Positions 34,373 to 43,599 of a stretch of DNA of 64,000 nucleotides are shown here, in pieces. Within the stretch, counting starts at the first letter, position 1. Every line of letters begins with the position of its first letter. Source of the DNA: CAYFZO01 sp965226235 (GTDB lineage Bacteria > Pseudomonadota > Gammaproteobacteria > Poriferisulfidales > Oxydemutatoraceae). The stretch is from NCBI GenBank assembly GCA_965226235.1, contig OZ245335.1, positions 1,302,001 through 1,366,000 on the forward strand. The letters are read 5' to 3'. Both the position numbers and the translations under genes were made by a program. Below the pieces are notes generated by a model, which was given only the letters and a program-made list of their open reading frames with translations, did no database searches and was not told the DNA's origin.

Positions 34373-36391
34373 TTACCTGACTTTCATCCCGGCACCGGCT
34401 CCTTCATCCGGGGCAAGCAGAAAAACCTTGTCCTCCCCGGCCGCCAGAACCATGCCCTGCGAAATCCCGAAACGCATTTTCCGAGGCTTCAGATTGGCGA
34501 CCACCACCACCATGCGACCAACCAGTTCCGCAGCCTCATACGAAGCCTTGATCCCGGCGAACACCGTCCGGGACTCGCCCCCCAGATCGATTTCCAGCCG
34601 CAATAGCTTGTCGGCGCCGGCGACGGATTCAGCGCTGACCACCCGGGCCACGCGCAAATCGAGCTTTTGAAAATCTTCGATGGTGATTTCTTCTCCCGCT
34701 GCCAGCGTCGCGTCGGAAGAACCCTCCGGGGAGTTGTCTTGCAGCATCGCATCCACGGCGCGTTTTTCAACGCGTGCCATCAACGGCTCGAACCGATTGA
34801 TGCGGTGCTGCGGTTGCACGGAAAACTCGTCTTCCCACCGGTCAAGCTCAATCCCCAGAAAGTTTTCCACCTTGTCTCCCAGCACCGGTAACACCGGTTT
34901 AAGATACAGCACGATACGCGCAAATGACAGCAGCCCGAGGCTGCAAACCTCGTGCGCCGCAAGTGATGCGTTGTCCTGCTTTACAAGCTCCCACGGCTTG
35001 CAGGCATCTATGTGCTGGTTGACCTTGTCGGCCAGCACCGCAATCTCGCGCATCGCTGCCGCGTAATCCAGCCTCTCGTAAAAATCGGCAATCTGCTCCC
35101 CCCGACCGATCAATTCACGATAGAGCGAGTGCTGTAGCACCGCCTGAGAACACAGTAACTCGTCGTTGAAGTGGCGATGTACGAACCCGGCACAACGGCT
35201 GGCGATATTGACGACCTTGCCGACCAGATCACTGTTGACACGCTGCAGGAAATCATCGAGGTTGAAATTGACATCTTCGATGCCCCCGGTCAGCCTGGTC
35301 GCGAAATAGTACCGCAGGTATTGCGGGTCGAGGTGACGATGATAAGACCTCGCGGTAATGAAGGTCCCGCGTGATTTCGACATCTTTTTCCTGTCGACGG
35401 TAACGAAGCCGTGGCAATGCACCGCGGTTGGCGTTCTGAAGCCTGCGCCCGCAAGCATCGCGGGCCAGAACAGCGTATGGAAGTAAGCGATGTCCTTGCC
35501 GATGAAATGGTGTAGCTCGGTCGAGCTCCCGGGTTGCCAGTAATGATCAAAATCCATCCCTTCAGTTCGCGCGCAGAAGTGCTTGAAGCTGGCCATGTAG
35601 CCGATCGGGGCATCCAGCCATACATAAAAATATTTGCCCGGATGGTCGGGTATTTCGAACCCGAAATACGGCGCGTCCCGCGAGATGTCCCAGTTGCGCA
35701 GCCCCACTTCGAACCATTCATCGAGCTTATTCCGAATAGCCGATTGCACGCGCGCGCTCTTCAACCACGCCATCAGGCTGTCCCGGCAGCGGGGAAGTTC
35801 GAAAAAATAATGCGCGGACTCGCGCTCGACCGGTGCCGAACCGCTCAATACCGACCTGGCGTTGTTCAATTCCGAAGGCGTGTAAGTCCCGCCACACGCT
35901 TCACAGCAGTCGCCGTACTGGTCTGCCGCACCGCAACGCGGACAATCACCGCGAACAAACCGATCAGGCAGAAACATCTCTGCCTGCTCGTCGTAGGCCT
36001 GAACAACACGCTTCGAAGAGATCAGTCCCTTGTCCTTGAGCCGGCTGTAGATCAGGTTGGAAAACGCCCGGTTCTCTTCGGAATGTGTAGAGTGGTAATT
36101 GTCAAACCCGATCATGAACGCGTCGAAATCCTCCATGTGATCCTTGGTCACACGCGCAATCAGCGCTTCGGGCGAAATGTTCTCTTCACGCGCCTTGAGC
36201 ATGATCGGTGTGCCGTGGGCGTCGTCGGCGCAGACATAGTGGCAGCGGTGACCGCGCATGCGCTGGAACCGGACCCAGATGTCGGTCTGGATGTACTCGA
36301 GCAGGTGACCAATATGAATCGGGCCGTTCGCGTAAGGAAGCGCGCTGGTGACGAGTATTTCACGTTGCTCGGCCATGGATTGTTTACTCAC
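34373..36391 (-). CDS. metG: Methionyl-tRNA synthetase
   Basis: 672 residues: HIGH motif in GPIHIGHLLEY, zinc knuckle CPRCGAADQYGDCCEAC, KMSKS motif in DRKKMSKSRGTF, anticodon-binding region, and a C-terminal Trbp111-like tRNA-binding domain (EEITIEDFQKLDLRVARV). Normal full length for the gammaproteobacterial enzyme. Confidence 0.97.
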   Translation of the reverse strand: MSKQSMAEQREILVTSALPYANGPIHIGHLLEYIQTDIWVRFQRMRGHRCHYVCADDAHGTPIMLKAREENISPEALIARVTKDHMEDFDAFMIGFDNYHSTHSEENRAFSNLIYSRLKDKGLISSKRVVQAYDEQAEMFLPDRFVRGDCPRCGAADQYGDCCEACGGTYTPSELNNARSVLSGSAPVERESAHYFFELPRCRDSLMAWLKSARVQSAIRNKLDEWFEVGLRNWDISRDAPYFGFEIPDHPGKYFYVWLDAPIGYMASFKHFCARTEGMDFDHYWQPGSSTELHHFIGKDIAYFHTLFWPAMLAGAGFRTPTAVHCHGFVTVDRKKMSKSRGTFITARSYHRHLDPQYLRYYFATRLTGGIEDVNFNLDDFLQRVNSDLVGKVVNIASRCAGFVHRHFNDELLCSQAVLQHSLYRELIGRGEQIADFYERLDYAAAMREIAVLADKVNQHIDACKPWELVKQDNASLAAHEVCSLGLLSFARIVLYLKPVLPVLGDKVENFLGIELDRWEDEFSVQPQHRINRFEPLMARVEKRAVDAMLQDNSPEGSSDATLAAGEEITIEDFQKLDLRVARVVSAESVAGADKLLRLEIDLGGESRTVFAGIKASYEAAELVGRMVVVVANLKPRKMRFGISQGMVLAAGEDKVFLLAPDEGAGAGMKVR

Positions 36392-36544
36392 GGTTGTATT
36401 TGCTTGCTCCCGAGGCGGGACCCTGCTTCTGCGGAATCACAACCACAGACAGGATCAAACCATCAGCGCGGCTATTATAGTCAGCGTGGCTATTATAGAA
36501 TGACCGTCGTGGCTACACCCGATTGAATTCAGAGAGGCATCCGG

Positions 36545-37243
36545 TTGAAAGCGATCATCATCGAGCATCTTCCGTTCGAAGACGCCGGCGCGTTCGGTGA
36601 GGTGCTCGAAGCAGCAGGTATCGACCGCGAGACCCTGTGCGCCGCCACCCAACCGCTCGACGCGGCACGAGGCGCAGACTTGGTCATCATCATGGGTGGG
36701 CCGATCAGTGTCAACGATCAACGCCGATTCCCCTTCCTCGCAAAAGAACTCGCGTTGCTCGAGCACCGTATCGAGTACGGCAAGCCGACTGTCGGAGTTT
36801 GCCTCGGCGCGCAACTCATCGCGAGGGCGCTCGGGGCGAACGTCTACCCGATGCAACACAAGGAGATCGGTTGGTCTTCCCTGGAACCGACCGCAGCGGG
36901 AACACACACGCCGCTGGCGCAGTTGACTGCCCCGGTGCTGCACTGGCATGGCGAAATGTTTGACATCCCCGACGGAACCGACAACCTGGCGAGCACCCCC
37001 TTGTGCCCCCACCAGGCGTTCGCGGTCGCCAACCACACGCTGGCGTTGCAGTTTCACGCCGAGGTGCGCCCGCTCGCGCTCGAGCAATGGCTGATCGGGC
37101 ATATCGGCGAACTCGACAATGTCGGCATCGACGTACGGGCGCTACGCGAGGACACCGCCCGATGGGCGGCACAGAGCGTGGCTAACGGACAACGGGCGCT
37201 GCGACAGTGGCTCGGCGGACTCGACAGAGTCGACACCAATTAG
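36545..37243 (+). CDS. Class I glutamine amidotransferase (GMP-synthase-like)
   Basis: 232 residues from a TTG start. The nucleophile is Cys86 in TVGVCLGAQLIARALG, and the catalytic His171 and Glu173 lie in LQFHAEVRP. This is a stand-alone GuaA-like amidotransferase of unclear substrate. The stop codon TAG at 37241 is the first triplet of the IS1380-type terminal repeat, so the natural C-terminus was probably cut by the insertion. A partial copy of its 3' end lies at 45477-45660 beyond the island. Confidence 0.85.
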   Translation: MKAIIIEHLPFEDAGAFGEVLEAAGIDRETLCAATQPLDAARGADLVIIMGGPISVNDQRRFPFLAKELALLEHRIEYGKPTVGVCLGAQLIARALGANVYPMQHKEIGWSSLEPTAAGTHTPLAQLTAPVLHWHGEMFDIPDGTDNLASTPLCPHQAFAVANHTLALQFHAEVRPLALEQWLIGHIGELDNVGIDVRALREDTARWAAQSVANGQRALRQWLGGLDRVDTN

Positions 37244-37498
37244 CCCGGAAATTTCACCGATGGGGTAGAAAGAGGCTGCCTCTTATGGCAGGACGGTTGT
37301 GTAATCAATCAGTTGGTTCAACCGACCAAGGAGGCAGCCTTGAATACACAATGTCCTTCAAAACCATTGCAATTTCACCCGCTGGGCAGGCGGCGCGTAA
37401 CCGGTCGATTCGATGGTGGGCGGATCAGTTCTGATGCGGGTGGTTTGCTGCTGCGCGAGATCGACCGGCACATCTCCTTTATTTATCAAGCTTCTTGA
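37241..37498 (+). mobile_element. Truncated IS1380-type element, left end
   Basis: Begins with the same 21-base terminal repeat as the complete element at 43600 (TAGCCCGGAAATTTCACCGA). It continues with the leader and TTG start (37340) of the transposase, coding for LQFHPLGRRRVTGRFDGGRIS. Homology ends near 37475 and the frame stops at 37498, so the transposase is dead. Confidence 0.85.
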
Positions 37499-37519
37499 AA
37501 TCTACAGGTCGCCCCAACC

Positions 37520-37700
37520 GTCGAAGTCAGGGTTCTTCTTCATAATCAACAAAGTCTTCCTGCACAGTGCGATTAAAACGCTCGTTGAAAGCGTTCATTT
37601 TCGGGCTCCTCGGGTAGGTATGGCAATGACGCCAACCCTGCGCTCTGGCATAGTCTGCAAAGGCGCCCTGGAACTCGCTTATGAGATTTTTGCACCCAAA
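37520..37700 (-). mobile_element. rve-domain transposase fragment
   Basis: Encodes SEFQGAFADYARAQGWRHCH and ERFNRTVQEDFVDYEEEP, the catalytic-core part of the element seen at 43.0, 53.0 and 58.0 kb. It is truncated at both ends and is closer in sequence to the 58 kb copy. Confidence 0.8.
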
Positions 37701-37733
37701 CCCGGTCAAGTTAGAGGGCAGGATAAATTTTGG

Positions 37734-38600
37734 TTACTCTGCTCTTTGGTATCGCCTAGCAAAGGAAAGAGAATTAAGATCAAGCGGGTAAGAGTTAAGG
37801 TAGTCTACAGCAGTTAGGTCTCTGAGTTCAGCTAAATGTATCTCCTGCTCGTGTAGTGAGAATGGGGCTTTCCAATCGATTTCATTTACTTTTAGTTTGA
37901 TCTGTTCATATACTTTATCGCGATCTTTGATCTCTCTCTCGATTTCCTCATCCAGAATAACGATCAATGTAACCGGGACAGAATCCGGACTGTTCCAGCT
38001 CGCATGCGGATACACTCTCAGTTCTCTTATTGAACGCAATGCTTTCCCAAAAATAGAATTCTTATCATATCTGTTGTTCACTGCCTTGCGTAATGAAATA
38101 AGCGAGTCATTGAATGCATCAGGGTATGCAAACCGACCAAAAAACCGTTCGAGTGACCTTGCGAACTGAAGTTGTTCCTTTTCTAAAGGGCAACCACGCT
38201 GTTTTTCCCAACTAACCAAAAGCTCCTTAGAAACGCTCATAGTCCTTGAAAAATCCACTACAACGTTATCTGGTGTGTTAGCTATCAACCCAAAGCGTGG
38301 TACTTTTCCTTTTTCGACGCTTGAGAGTCCTTCAAAATCGATCTCAACAAGAGGACAAACAGACACATATTTCAGTGAAGTGTTAGCAGGGTCTCGGATA
38401 ACGTCACAGGTTTGAGAAATTACTACAAACCCTAAAACTGCCTCATCACAGCAAATATCAGTCTCTTCCCCGGTATCGTCGTCGATCCCAGCTACGTCCC
38501 TGAATACTAGCCCACCACACTCAAGTGAAAAGTCACCTTGCTGCCAATCAGCAAGGTATTGAACGATATCCCGCTTAATCTCGGCTTTTGGCACACTCAA
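37734..38600 (-). CDS. Unknown protein with SQTCD motif, third gene of island operon
   Basis: 288 residues, soluble, mixed alpha/beta look. The best landmark is LGFVVISQTCDVIRDPAN near residue 60, followed by VSVCPLVEIDFEGL. The C-terminal half is charged and helical. No catalytic motif is recognised. It starts 12 bases after the helix-turn-helix gene and shares its AT-rich composition, unlike the host genes. I take it as part of a three-gene cargo operon (TIGR04255-like, HTH, this). Confidence 0.65.
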   Translation of the reverse strand: MSVPKAEIKRDIVQYLADWQQGDFSLECGGLVFRDVAGIDDDTGEETDICCDEAVLGFVVISQTCDVIRDPANTSLKYVSVCPLVEIDFEGLSSVEKGKVPRFGLIANTPDNVVVDFSRTMSVSKELLVSWEKQRGCPLEKEQLQFARSLERFFGRFAYPDAFNDSLISLRKAVNNRYDKNSIFGKALRSIRELRVYPHASWNSPDSVPVTLIVILDEEIEREIKDRDKVYEQIKLKVNEIDWKAPFSLHEQEIHLAELRDLTAVDYLNSYPLDLNSLSFARRYQRAE

Positions 38601-38612
38601 AAAGCACTCCCT

Positions 38613-39332
38613 TTATGCTGTATTTCTCTGAGCTTTAGCCCGACGCACTTTTGGCTCCTCAGCCAACACAACCTCCACGTCTTCGTCGATTAAGAACTCC
38701 TCAATTGAGTGACCAAAATGTATTGGTGCGTTGTAATCTATTGCCTCCTCACTGAGCTTCTTCCTATACGATGGCCGCTTTGGCCCTTCTCTGGCAATGC
38801 CCCTTACTAGATCACATTGGTCTTTTTTGAGCAGCTCAAAACATGTGATGCCATTCTGGCTTGCACTCATCAAGAGGTTAATATTTTCTTCTGCCGAACC
38901 TCGATCAATGTATTCTAAAGTAGCAAATACATTGCCCAGGTGCTGGCGATGCCGAGCTGCAACTGCTTTTCCTGCAGCCCAATCAAATACTGCACGCAAC
39001 GAAACACTGAATACTTCTGCAACCTGCGCCCATGTCATGCCGCCTAAATGGCGAACACCTTGTACAAGTTCCAAAGGAGAGTAACTTTCGGGAGTATTAG
39101 CCTCCTCATCAGCTACATGAACTAAGATTCTCGCGACATTTGCCGTCGAGGATAAAAAAAGTTGCTGCTTTCTACAGACACTAGATGCGTCTTTTTGGCG
39201 GAGCACATACTTTGGAATTGCCAAGAATGGTGCTGCAACATCAGGCGCTTGCTCCGTATCAAATTCAATCCAATCATCTATGGCTGCATTTCCTCCAAAC
39301 AGAGCCATTGAACCTTCTTGTTCAAGTCTCAT
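38613..39332 (-). CDS. Helix-turn-helix protein, second gene of island operon
   Basis: 239 residues. Residues about 97-133 read GGMTWAQVAEVFSVSLRAVF and DWAAGKAVAARHRQHL, a clear DNA-binding helix-turn-helix of the Xre/antitoxin-like kind. The flanks are not recognised. The ATG overlaps the stop of the upstream gene as ATGA, so the two are coupled. It may control the operon or act as an antitoxin-like partner (inference). Confidence 0.65.
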   Translation of the reverse strand: MRLEQEGSMALFGGNAAIDDWIEFDTEQAPDVAAPFLAIPKYVLRQKDASSVCRKQQLFLSSTANVARILVHVADEEANTPESYSPLELVQGVRHLGGMTWAQVAEVFSVSLRAVFDWAAGKAVAARHRQHLGNVFATLEYIDRGSAEENINLLMSASQNGITCFELLKKDQCDLVRGIAREGPKRPSYRKKLSEEAIDYNAPIHFGHSIEEFLIDEDVEVVLAEEPKVRRAKAQRNTA

Positions 39333-40144
39333 TTTTCAACTGCTCCAAAACGTTGTAGAAATTCATCAGTGATGCCCCACCTAAAAAAAGCATAGGCACG
39401 TGCAGCTACTTTGTCGAGTTCCTTACAAAGGAGATCAGGCTCGAATTTGCTTCCCTCACATTTTGTGCTGAACGAGTCTATGTCTAAAACCCAGCTTAGG
39501 TTTTCTACAGGAGGAGCCATGTATGGATCATGAGTGAACTTCGGTGGTGCCATGCCGTAGCGAACAATAAGCTTACCTTCTTTCGTTAGACAGGTGATAT
39601 TGGTCATCGAAAATTCGATTTGTTGCAGCAAATCAGGTTGCAAGACATTCAGTAACTCTGGCTGAATCAATTTTGACAGAGATCCAAGAATTTCTTTCCC
39701 TTGAATACGATCGACATGACGGAAACCAACCCTGCTTACAGCAGCAGGTTTGATTGTCAACGACAAAGCATCAAGTACTGCTTTTAACCGTTCTATAAAT
39801 TCCCTGCGCGACACATATTTCGCAGTTTCCAACGTTATAGCGTTGGTTCCAAGCGAGACTCGAATAATTCGCTTCAGATCAAGAAAACGCCAAACAACTG
39901 TTTCTATGGCTCGATGCTGCATACTTGATCCATCCACGTTAACCTCGACTGACTGAATATTGTCGCGCTGAAGATGTGGATAATCACCACGTATGGCTTC
40001 CTGAAATTCCCCGATATAACTCTCTTCGGAGATTTTGACAATTTTGGGGAATGTGGCCTGTCCAAGTGCACGAACTAAGGGCGCATTCCTGAGAAGCACA
40101 CGTTCGGGAACTTCCCCGAATAAAGGATCTTTGGAACGGGCCAT
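39329..40144 (-). CDS. TIGR04255-like protein, first gene of island operon
   Basis: 271 residues. It opens with RVLLRNAPLVRALGQATFPKI and QEAIRGDYPHLQ, and later has KPAAVSRVGFRHVDRI, a layout I associate with the sporadically distributed TIGR04255 family of unknown function. The family is often on islands. It is first in the operon, preceded by an AT-rich gap (40145-40260) that probably holds the promoter. Confidence 0.6.
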   Translation of the reverse strand: MARSKDPLFGEVPERVLLRNAPLVRALGQATFPKIVKISEESYIGEFQEAIRGDYPHLQRDNIQSVEVNVDGSSMQHRAIETVVWRFLDLKRIIRVSLGTNAITLETAKYVSRREFIERLKAVLDALSLTIKPAAVSRVGFRHVDRIQGKEILGSLSKLIQPELLNVLQPDLLQQIEFSMTNITCLTKEGKLIVRYGMAPPKFTHDPYMAPPVENLSWVLDIDSFSTKCEGSKFEPDLLCKELDKVAARAYAFFRWGITDEFLQRFGAVEK

Positions 40145-40294
40145 TATATATTCTCGTAGACTTTTGGATGTATTATAGCATATGAAGTAAAATATGAAGT
40201 GAAAGTTCCAACAGAGGTGGCCCGCCCCGGTATTAATAAGTTGAATACTTACTTAAATAGATTATGATTCTCCCCCCAAAACTGGTCCAGACTT

Positions 40295-40480
40295 TATGCG
40301 AAATTCTGACTTGAATTTGCCTGTTTTTCTTCCTGTTTCCGGTGCGCTTCAGCGAACTCCACCGGTGTTTTGTACCCCAGCTGGCTGTGCGGCCGTTCGT
40401 GATTATACATCTCCCTCCATCGGTCAATCTTGACCCGTGCATCGTCCAAAGACAGGAACCAGTGCTGATTGGCGTTGAAA
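40295..40480 (-). mobile_element. IS3-family transposase OrfB, C-terminal fragment
   Basis: Reads NQHWFLSLDDARVKIDRWRE and NHERPHSQLGYKTPVEFAEA to a TAA, the usual end of IS3-group OrfB. The front of the protein is missing and the sequence joins directly to another insertion-sequence fragment. Confidence 0.85.
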
Positions 40481-40489
40481 CATCGAGCC

Positions 40490-40699
40490 GGACAACAGAA
40501 GCTTCACCATCATCCGGGGCTCATAGGGCGACTTGCGCCGACCGTCCCCCTCATAAGGCTCGTAGAACACCGTTAAATCCAGACCATCCACCAGATCGCT
40601 GACATGGTTCGCAAAGTGGCCTTCCGGCAACCAATCCCGCAAACTCGGCGGAAACAATAGATCTTGATCCGGTTGGTAGGGACGAAACGTTGTGGGCAT
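40490..40699 (-). mobile_element. IS1182-type transposase, N-terminal fragment
   Basis: Codes for MPTTFRPYQPDQDLLFPPSL and PYEGDGRRKSPYEPRMMVKL, the conserved start of IS1182-type transposases, then breaks off at the junction with the IS3 fragment. No complete copy lies in the window. Confidence 0.75.
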
Positions 40700-40811
40700 A
40701 GCAATATCCTCCAAACTGCAACACTATATTATCTCATCAGATTCCTACGGCGCAGACTCCTAGCTGTGTACCTACGCTTGATTTATTGAGCGCGGCTATT
40801 CTGATTAACGG

Positions 40812-42971
40812 TCAGAGGGCATAGGCTTTCGAGTGTTCTCGTGACAGTTTCTGGGCTTCGTTAATTTGCTCTGGAGTCATCTTAGCTTCGATAGCCGCCC
40901 TCTCCTTTTCTGCCTGCTCAAGGCCCTTTGCGGCTGCAAGGTTCAACCAGGCATAGGCTTGTATATAATCCTTGGGAACCCCTCGGCCTCCCGCATACAT
41001 AAGGCCCAGAGCAAATTGCCCATGGGGATTTTTCTCCTTGGCAGACTTCTCAAACCACTTCACCGCCTCGGCGTCATCTTGAAGAACCCCTTGGCCCTCG
41101 GCGTACATGAAGCCCAAGCCGAACTGTGCACCATTATGACTATCAGCTTTATTATTGGCTCCCTTCTCAAACCACTCTTTCGCCCTGGCGTAATCCTTGG
41201 GAACTCCCGCGCCGACAAAATGCATGATACCGAGGTTGTACTGCGCCGTGCCAAGTTCCTGGTTGGCGGCTTGCTCAAACCACTTTGCCGCCGCCACGTC
41301 ATTTTTCATGGAATCTGCGACAACCACCTCATCCCAAGCATACATAACGCCCAGATTGTTCTGTGCACTAGGTTCCTTTTGCTTGGCCGCCCTGTGGTAC
41401 CAACGCGTCGCGGACCCGTTGCTCTCGACCACCCCCGCACCAATGTCATACATGATGCCTAGTCCGGTCTGCGCCATGGTATATCCCTGCTCGGCCGCCT
41501 TTTTGTACCAATGAAATGCCGCGGCGTTATCTCTGGAGACTCCCTCGCCGTTGGCATACTTGACGCCCAAGGCGAATTGTGCCCAGTCAACCCCCCGTTC
41601 GGCACGGGAGTGAAGCCAATCCACTATGTTGGGATCGTTTTGGGGGACGTTCTGGTCATCAATTTGAATTTTAGCGTTTAACTCTATCATCGATAACAAC
41701 ATGCTCTTGTCTAAAGCTATATGCCTGCTAAGTGATGAGCCGGGGTCCCCTTTAACTTCCATGATTTTCTTCTCCTCTTCTTCATCCATGCTCAACCCCC
41801 ATTTCTTTTTCACCCTTACCCAGGCCTCAATGTATTCACGGTGATACTCTTCATTGGATGGCATCCAGTGCGTCGGGTCCTTCGCTTCCTTATTCCGGTT
41901 AGCTGAAGCCGATACCGCGATCAAGGCCTCGGGCAAGTCCAAATCATTTGCATATTGTTTCTTTCTCTCGGAGTTCCACTCAGAGCCTCCGGAAATATAA
42001 GCTTCTCCAAGAGGGACCAAGTGATCGATATCCAGTTCCCGGGGGTCTGTGAATGCTTCACCTGTGTAGGGATCACGCCATTTCCCGGAAACAACGCGGC
42101 ACCGGTCAATACCAACTGTTTTCAAGCTTTCTTTGGCCAGCACCTCGTCGCGTGTGCTTAAACAGTTCTTATCTTCATCAATCCAGTGTTGCCAATCGTT
42201 TCTTTTATATGTAGGAAAGGAGGGCACGGCTGCTGCTACAGCCACTTCAGCCTCAGCCGCCATAAGTGCTTTAACCGCAAATGTTTTGGCCGCTTTAGCA
42301 TTCGCTATATTCTCTTCAGCCCATCCTCTTCCAGTTACAGACCGTCCTCTTCCAGTTACAGCCCGTCCTCTTCCAGTTACAGCCGCCAAGGCACGTCTGA
42401 TCTTTGTGTCTGCTATAGTTACATTCACTCTGGCCGCTTCGAGCTTTTTCTTTGCCGCATCCAATCTGGCCACTCTGTCCACTTCGACCATAGTCTCTAT
42501 AGTCTCTATAGTTTTTCTTTCTCCGGTTCTTTCGGCTTCTTGTTCAGTCGCGGTTGGTTCCAACCGGGTGTTTAAAAGTGTGCCTTGAATAATTGATGGA
42601 AGCGCAAGCTTATATTTAGCAGGAACCTGTGAGAGATCATAATTAAACACCCCAAAGATCATTCCGGCTATAGTGGCGCTTGCAACGCCTATAGTGGCGC
42701 TCATAAAGCTGGAAAACTCTTTGCTAACCCCACCTGCAAGCCGACGGGCAAAATGGATTCCTCCACCTGCAAGCCGACGGGCAAAATGGATTCCCCAACC
42801 TTTAAGCCAACAGGCAAAATGGATTCCCCAACCTTTAAGCCAACAGGCAAAATGGATTCCCCAACCTTTAAGCCAACAGGCAAAAAATTTGAGGTGAGGA
42901 GCTAATAGACCGATTAGAATGGTGCTTATTATCTCTGGGAGATTTTCAAAAAACCATTCAAGAGTCCACAT
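40812..42971 (-). CDS. Membrane-anchored HNH nuclease fused to Sel1 repeats
   Basis: 719 residues. The N-terminus has one hydrophobic segment, then an 11-residue unit (FACWLKGWGIH) repeated five times, then a second hydrophobic stretch (about 90-115). A coiled, Ala-rich region with a VTGRGR triplication follows. An HNH domain of the DUF1524/GmrSD C-terminal kind comes next: DWQHWIDEDKNCLSTRDEVL, CRVVSGKWRDPYTG, LDIDHLVPLGEA (His317 in the motif), and SASANRNKEAKDPTHWMP. The last third (about 465-700) holds six or so Sel1 repeats (FALGVKYANGEGVSRDNAAA). Nuclease plus protein-interaction repeats on a membrane anchor suggests defence or toxin activity (inference). Confidence 0.75.
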   Translation of the reverse strand: MWTLEWFFENLPEIISTILIGLLAPHLKFFACWLKGWGIHFACWLKGWGIHFACWLKGWGIHFARRLAGGGIHFARRLAGGVSKEFSSFMSATIGVASATIAGMIFGVFNYDLSQVPAKYKLALPSIIQGTLLNTRLEPTATEQEAERTGERKTIETIETMVEVDRVARLDAAKKKLEAARVNVTIADTKIRRALAAVTGRGRAVTGRGRSVTGRGWAEENIANAKAAKTFAVKALMAAEAEVAVAAAVPSFPTYKRNDWQHWIDEDKNCLSTRDEVLAKESLKTVGIDRCRVVSGKWRDPYTGEAFTDPRELDIDHLVPLGEAYISGGSEWNSERKKQYANDLDLPEALIAVSASANRNKEAKDPTHWMPSNEEYHREYIEAWVRVKKKWGLSMDEEEEKKIMEVKGDPGSSLSRHIALDKSMLLSMIELNAKIQIDDQNVPQNDPNIVDWLHSRAERGVDWAQFALGVKYANGEGVSRDNAAAFHWYKKAAEQGYTMAQTGLGIMYDIGAGVVESNGSATRWYHRAAKQKEPSAQNNLGVMYAWDEVVVADSMKNDVAAAKWFEQAANQELGTAQYNLGIMHFVGAGVPKDYARAKEWFEKGANNKADSHNGAQFGLGFMYAEGQGVLQDDAEAVKWFEKSAKEKNPHGQFALGLMYAGGRGVPKDYIQAYAWLNLAAAKGLEQAEKERAAIEAKMTPEQINEAQKLSREHSKAYAL
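42735..42895. repeat. 33-bp tandem repeats inside the HNH/Sel1 gene
   Basis: About five units of 33 bases around GGCAAAATGGATTCC: three with CCAACCTTTAAGCCAACA and two with TCCACCTGCAAGCCGACG. Each codes for an 11-residue unit, so copy-number change keeps the frame. Confidence 0.85.
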
Positions 42972-43013
42972 AACGCAAAACTACCCCCAAAGGACAAACA
43001 CGTCAAGCACTTG

Positions 43014-43599
43014 TACTGCGCCACCACATATGGGACAAACGAGGCAGGTGCTGGGCAAGCATTTGGCAGGGTGTTCGGTAATTGATTCCTTGGTGCGGTC
43101 TCTGTCCGTTGTAGCGATCAAGATAATCTAACAGGCGCTGGTTGAACAGCCGCAGGTCTTCGAGCAGCAGCTCCTCCTCGTAGTCGACGAAATCTTCCTG
43201 CACGGTGCGGTTGAAACGTTCGTTGAAGGCGTTCATTTTCGGGCTTCTCGGGTAGGTGTGGCAATGGCGCCACCTCTGCGTCTTGGCGTAATCGGCAAAG
43301 GCACCCTGAAACTCGGAGCCGTTGTCTGTCAGGATCTGCTCGATATGCCCCGGAAACATGGTTTGGACCAATTCCGAGAAGCACGCGGCGTGATGGCTGT
43401 CGTGGCGTTGCACAGCGATCGCCAGGGCGAAGCGACTGGCGTGATCGGTGGCAGTGAGCAGGTAGCGACAGGTGCGCCTGATGAAACGCACCACCGTATC
43501 GAACGCGACACAGTGCCCCGGGTAATCCGCGCAGAAGCCTTTGCCTAGCCTTTGCTTGAAACGTTGGCGGCGTAGCGGTTTGGTCTTGCCTTTGGGGGT
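43014..43599 (-). mobile_element. rve-domain transposase, 3' part, cut by IS1380-type insertion
   Basis: The minus strand codes for KGKTKPLRRQRFKQRLGKGF, VRFIRRTCRYLLTATDHASR, ILTDNGSEFQGAF and ERFNRTVQEDFVDYEEELLL, an integrase-core (DDE) transposase of IS481/IS3 kind. The 5' part is missing because the IS1380-type element starts at 43600. The outer end at 43014-43040 reads GCGCCACCACATATGGGACA, the sequence found solo elsewhere. Confidence 0.85.

Noticed and set aside
35534..36526. Open frame of 330 codons opposite metG
   Set aside because: Shadow of metG; no independent support.
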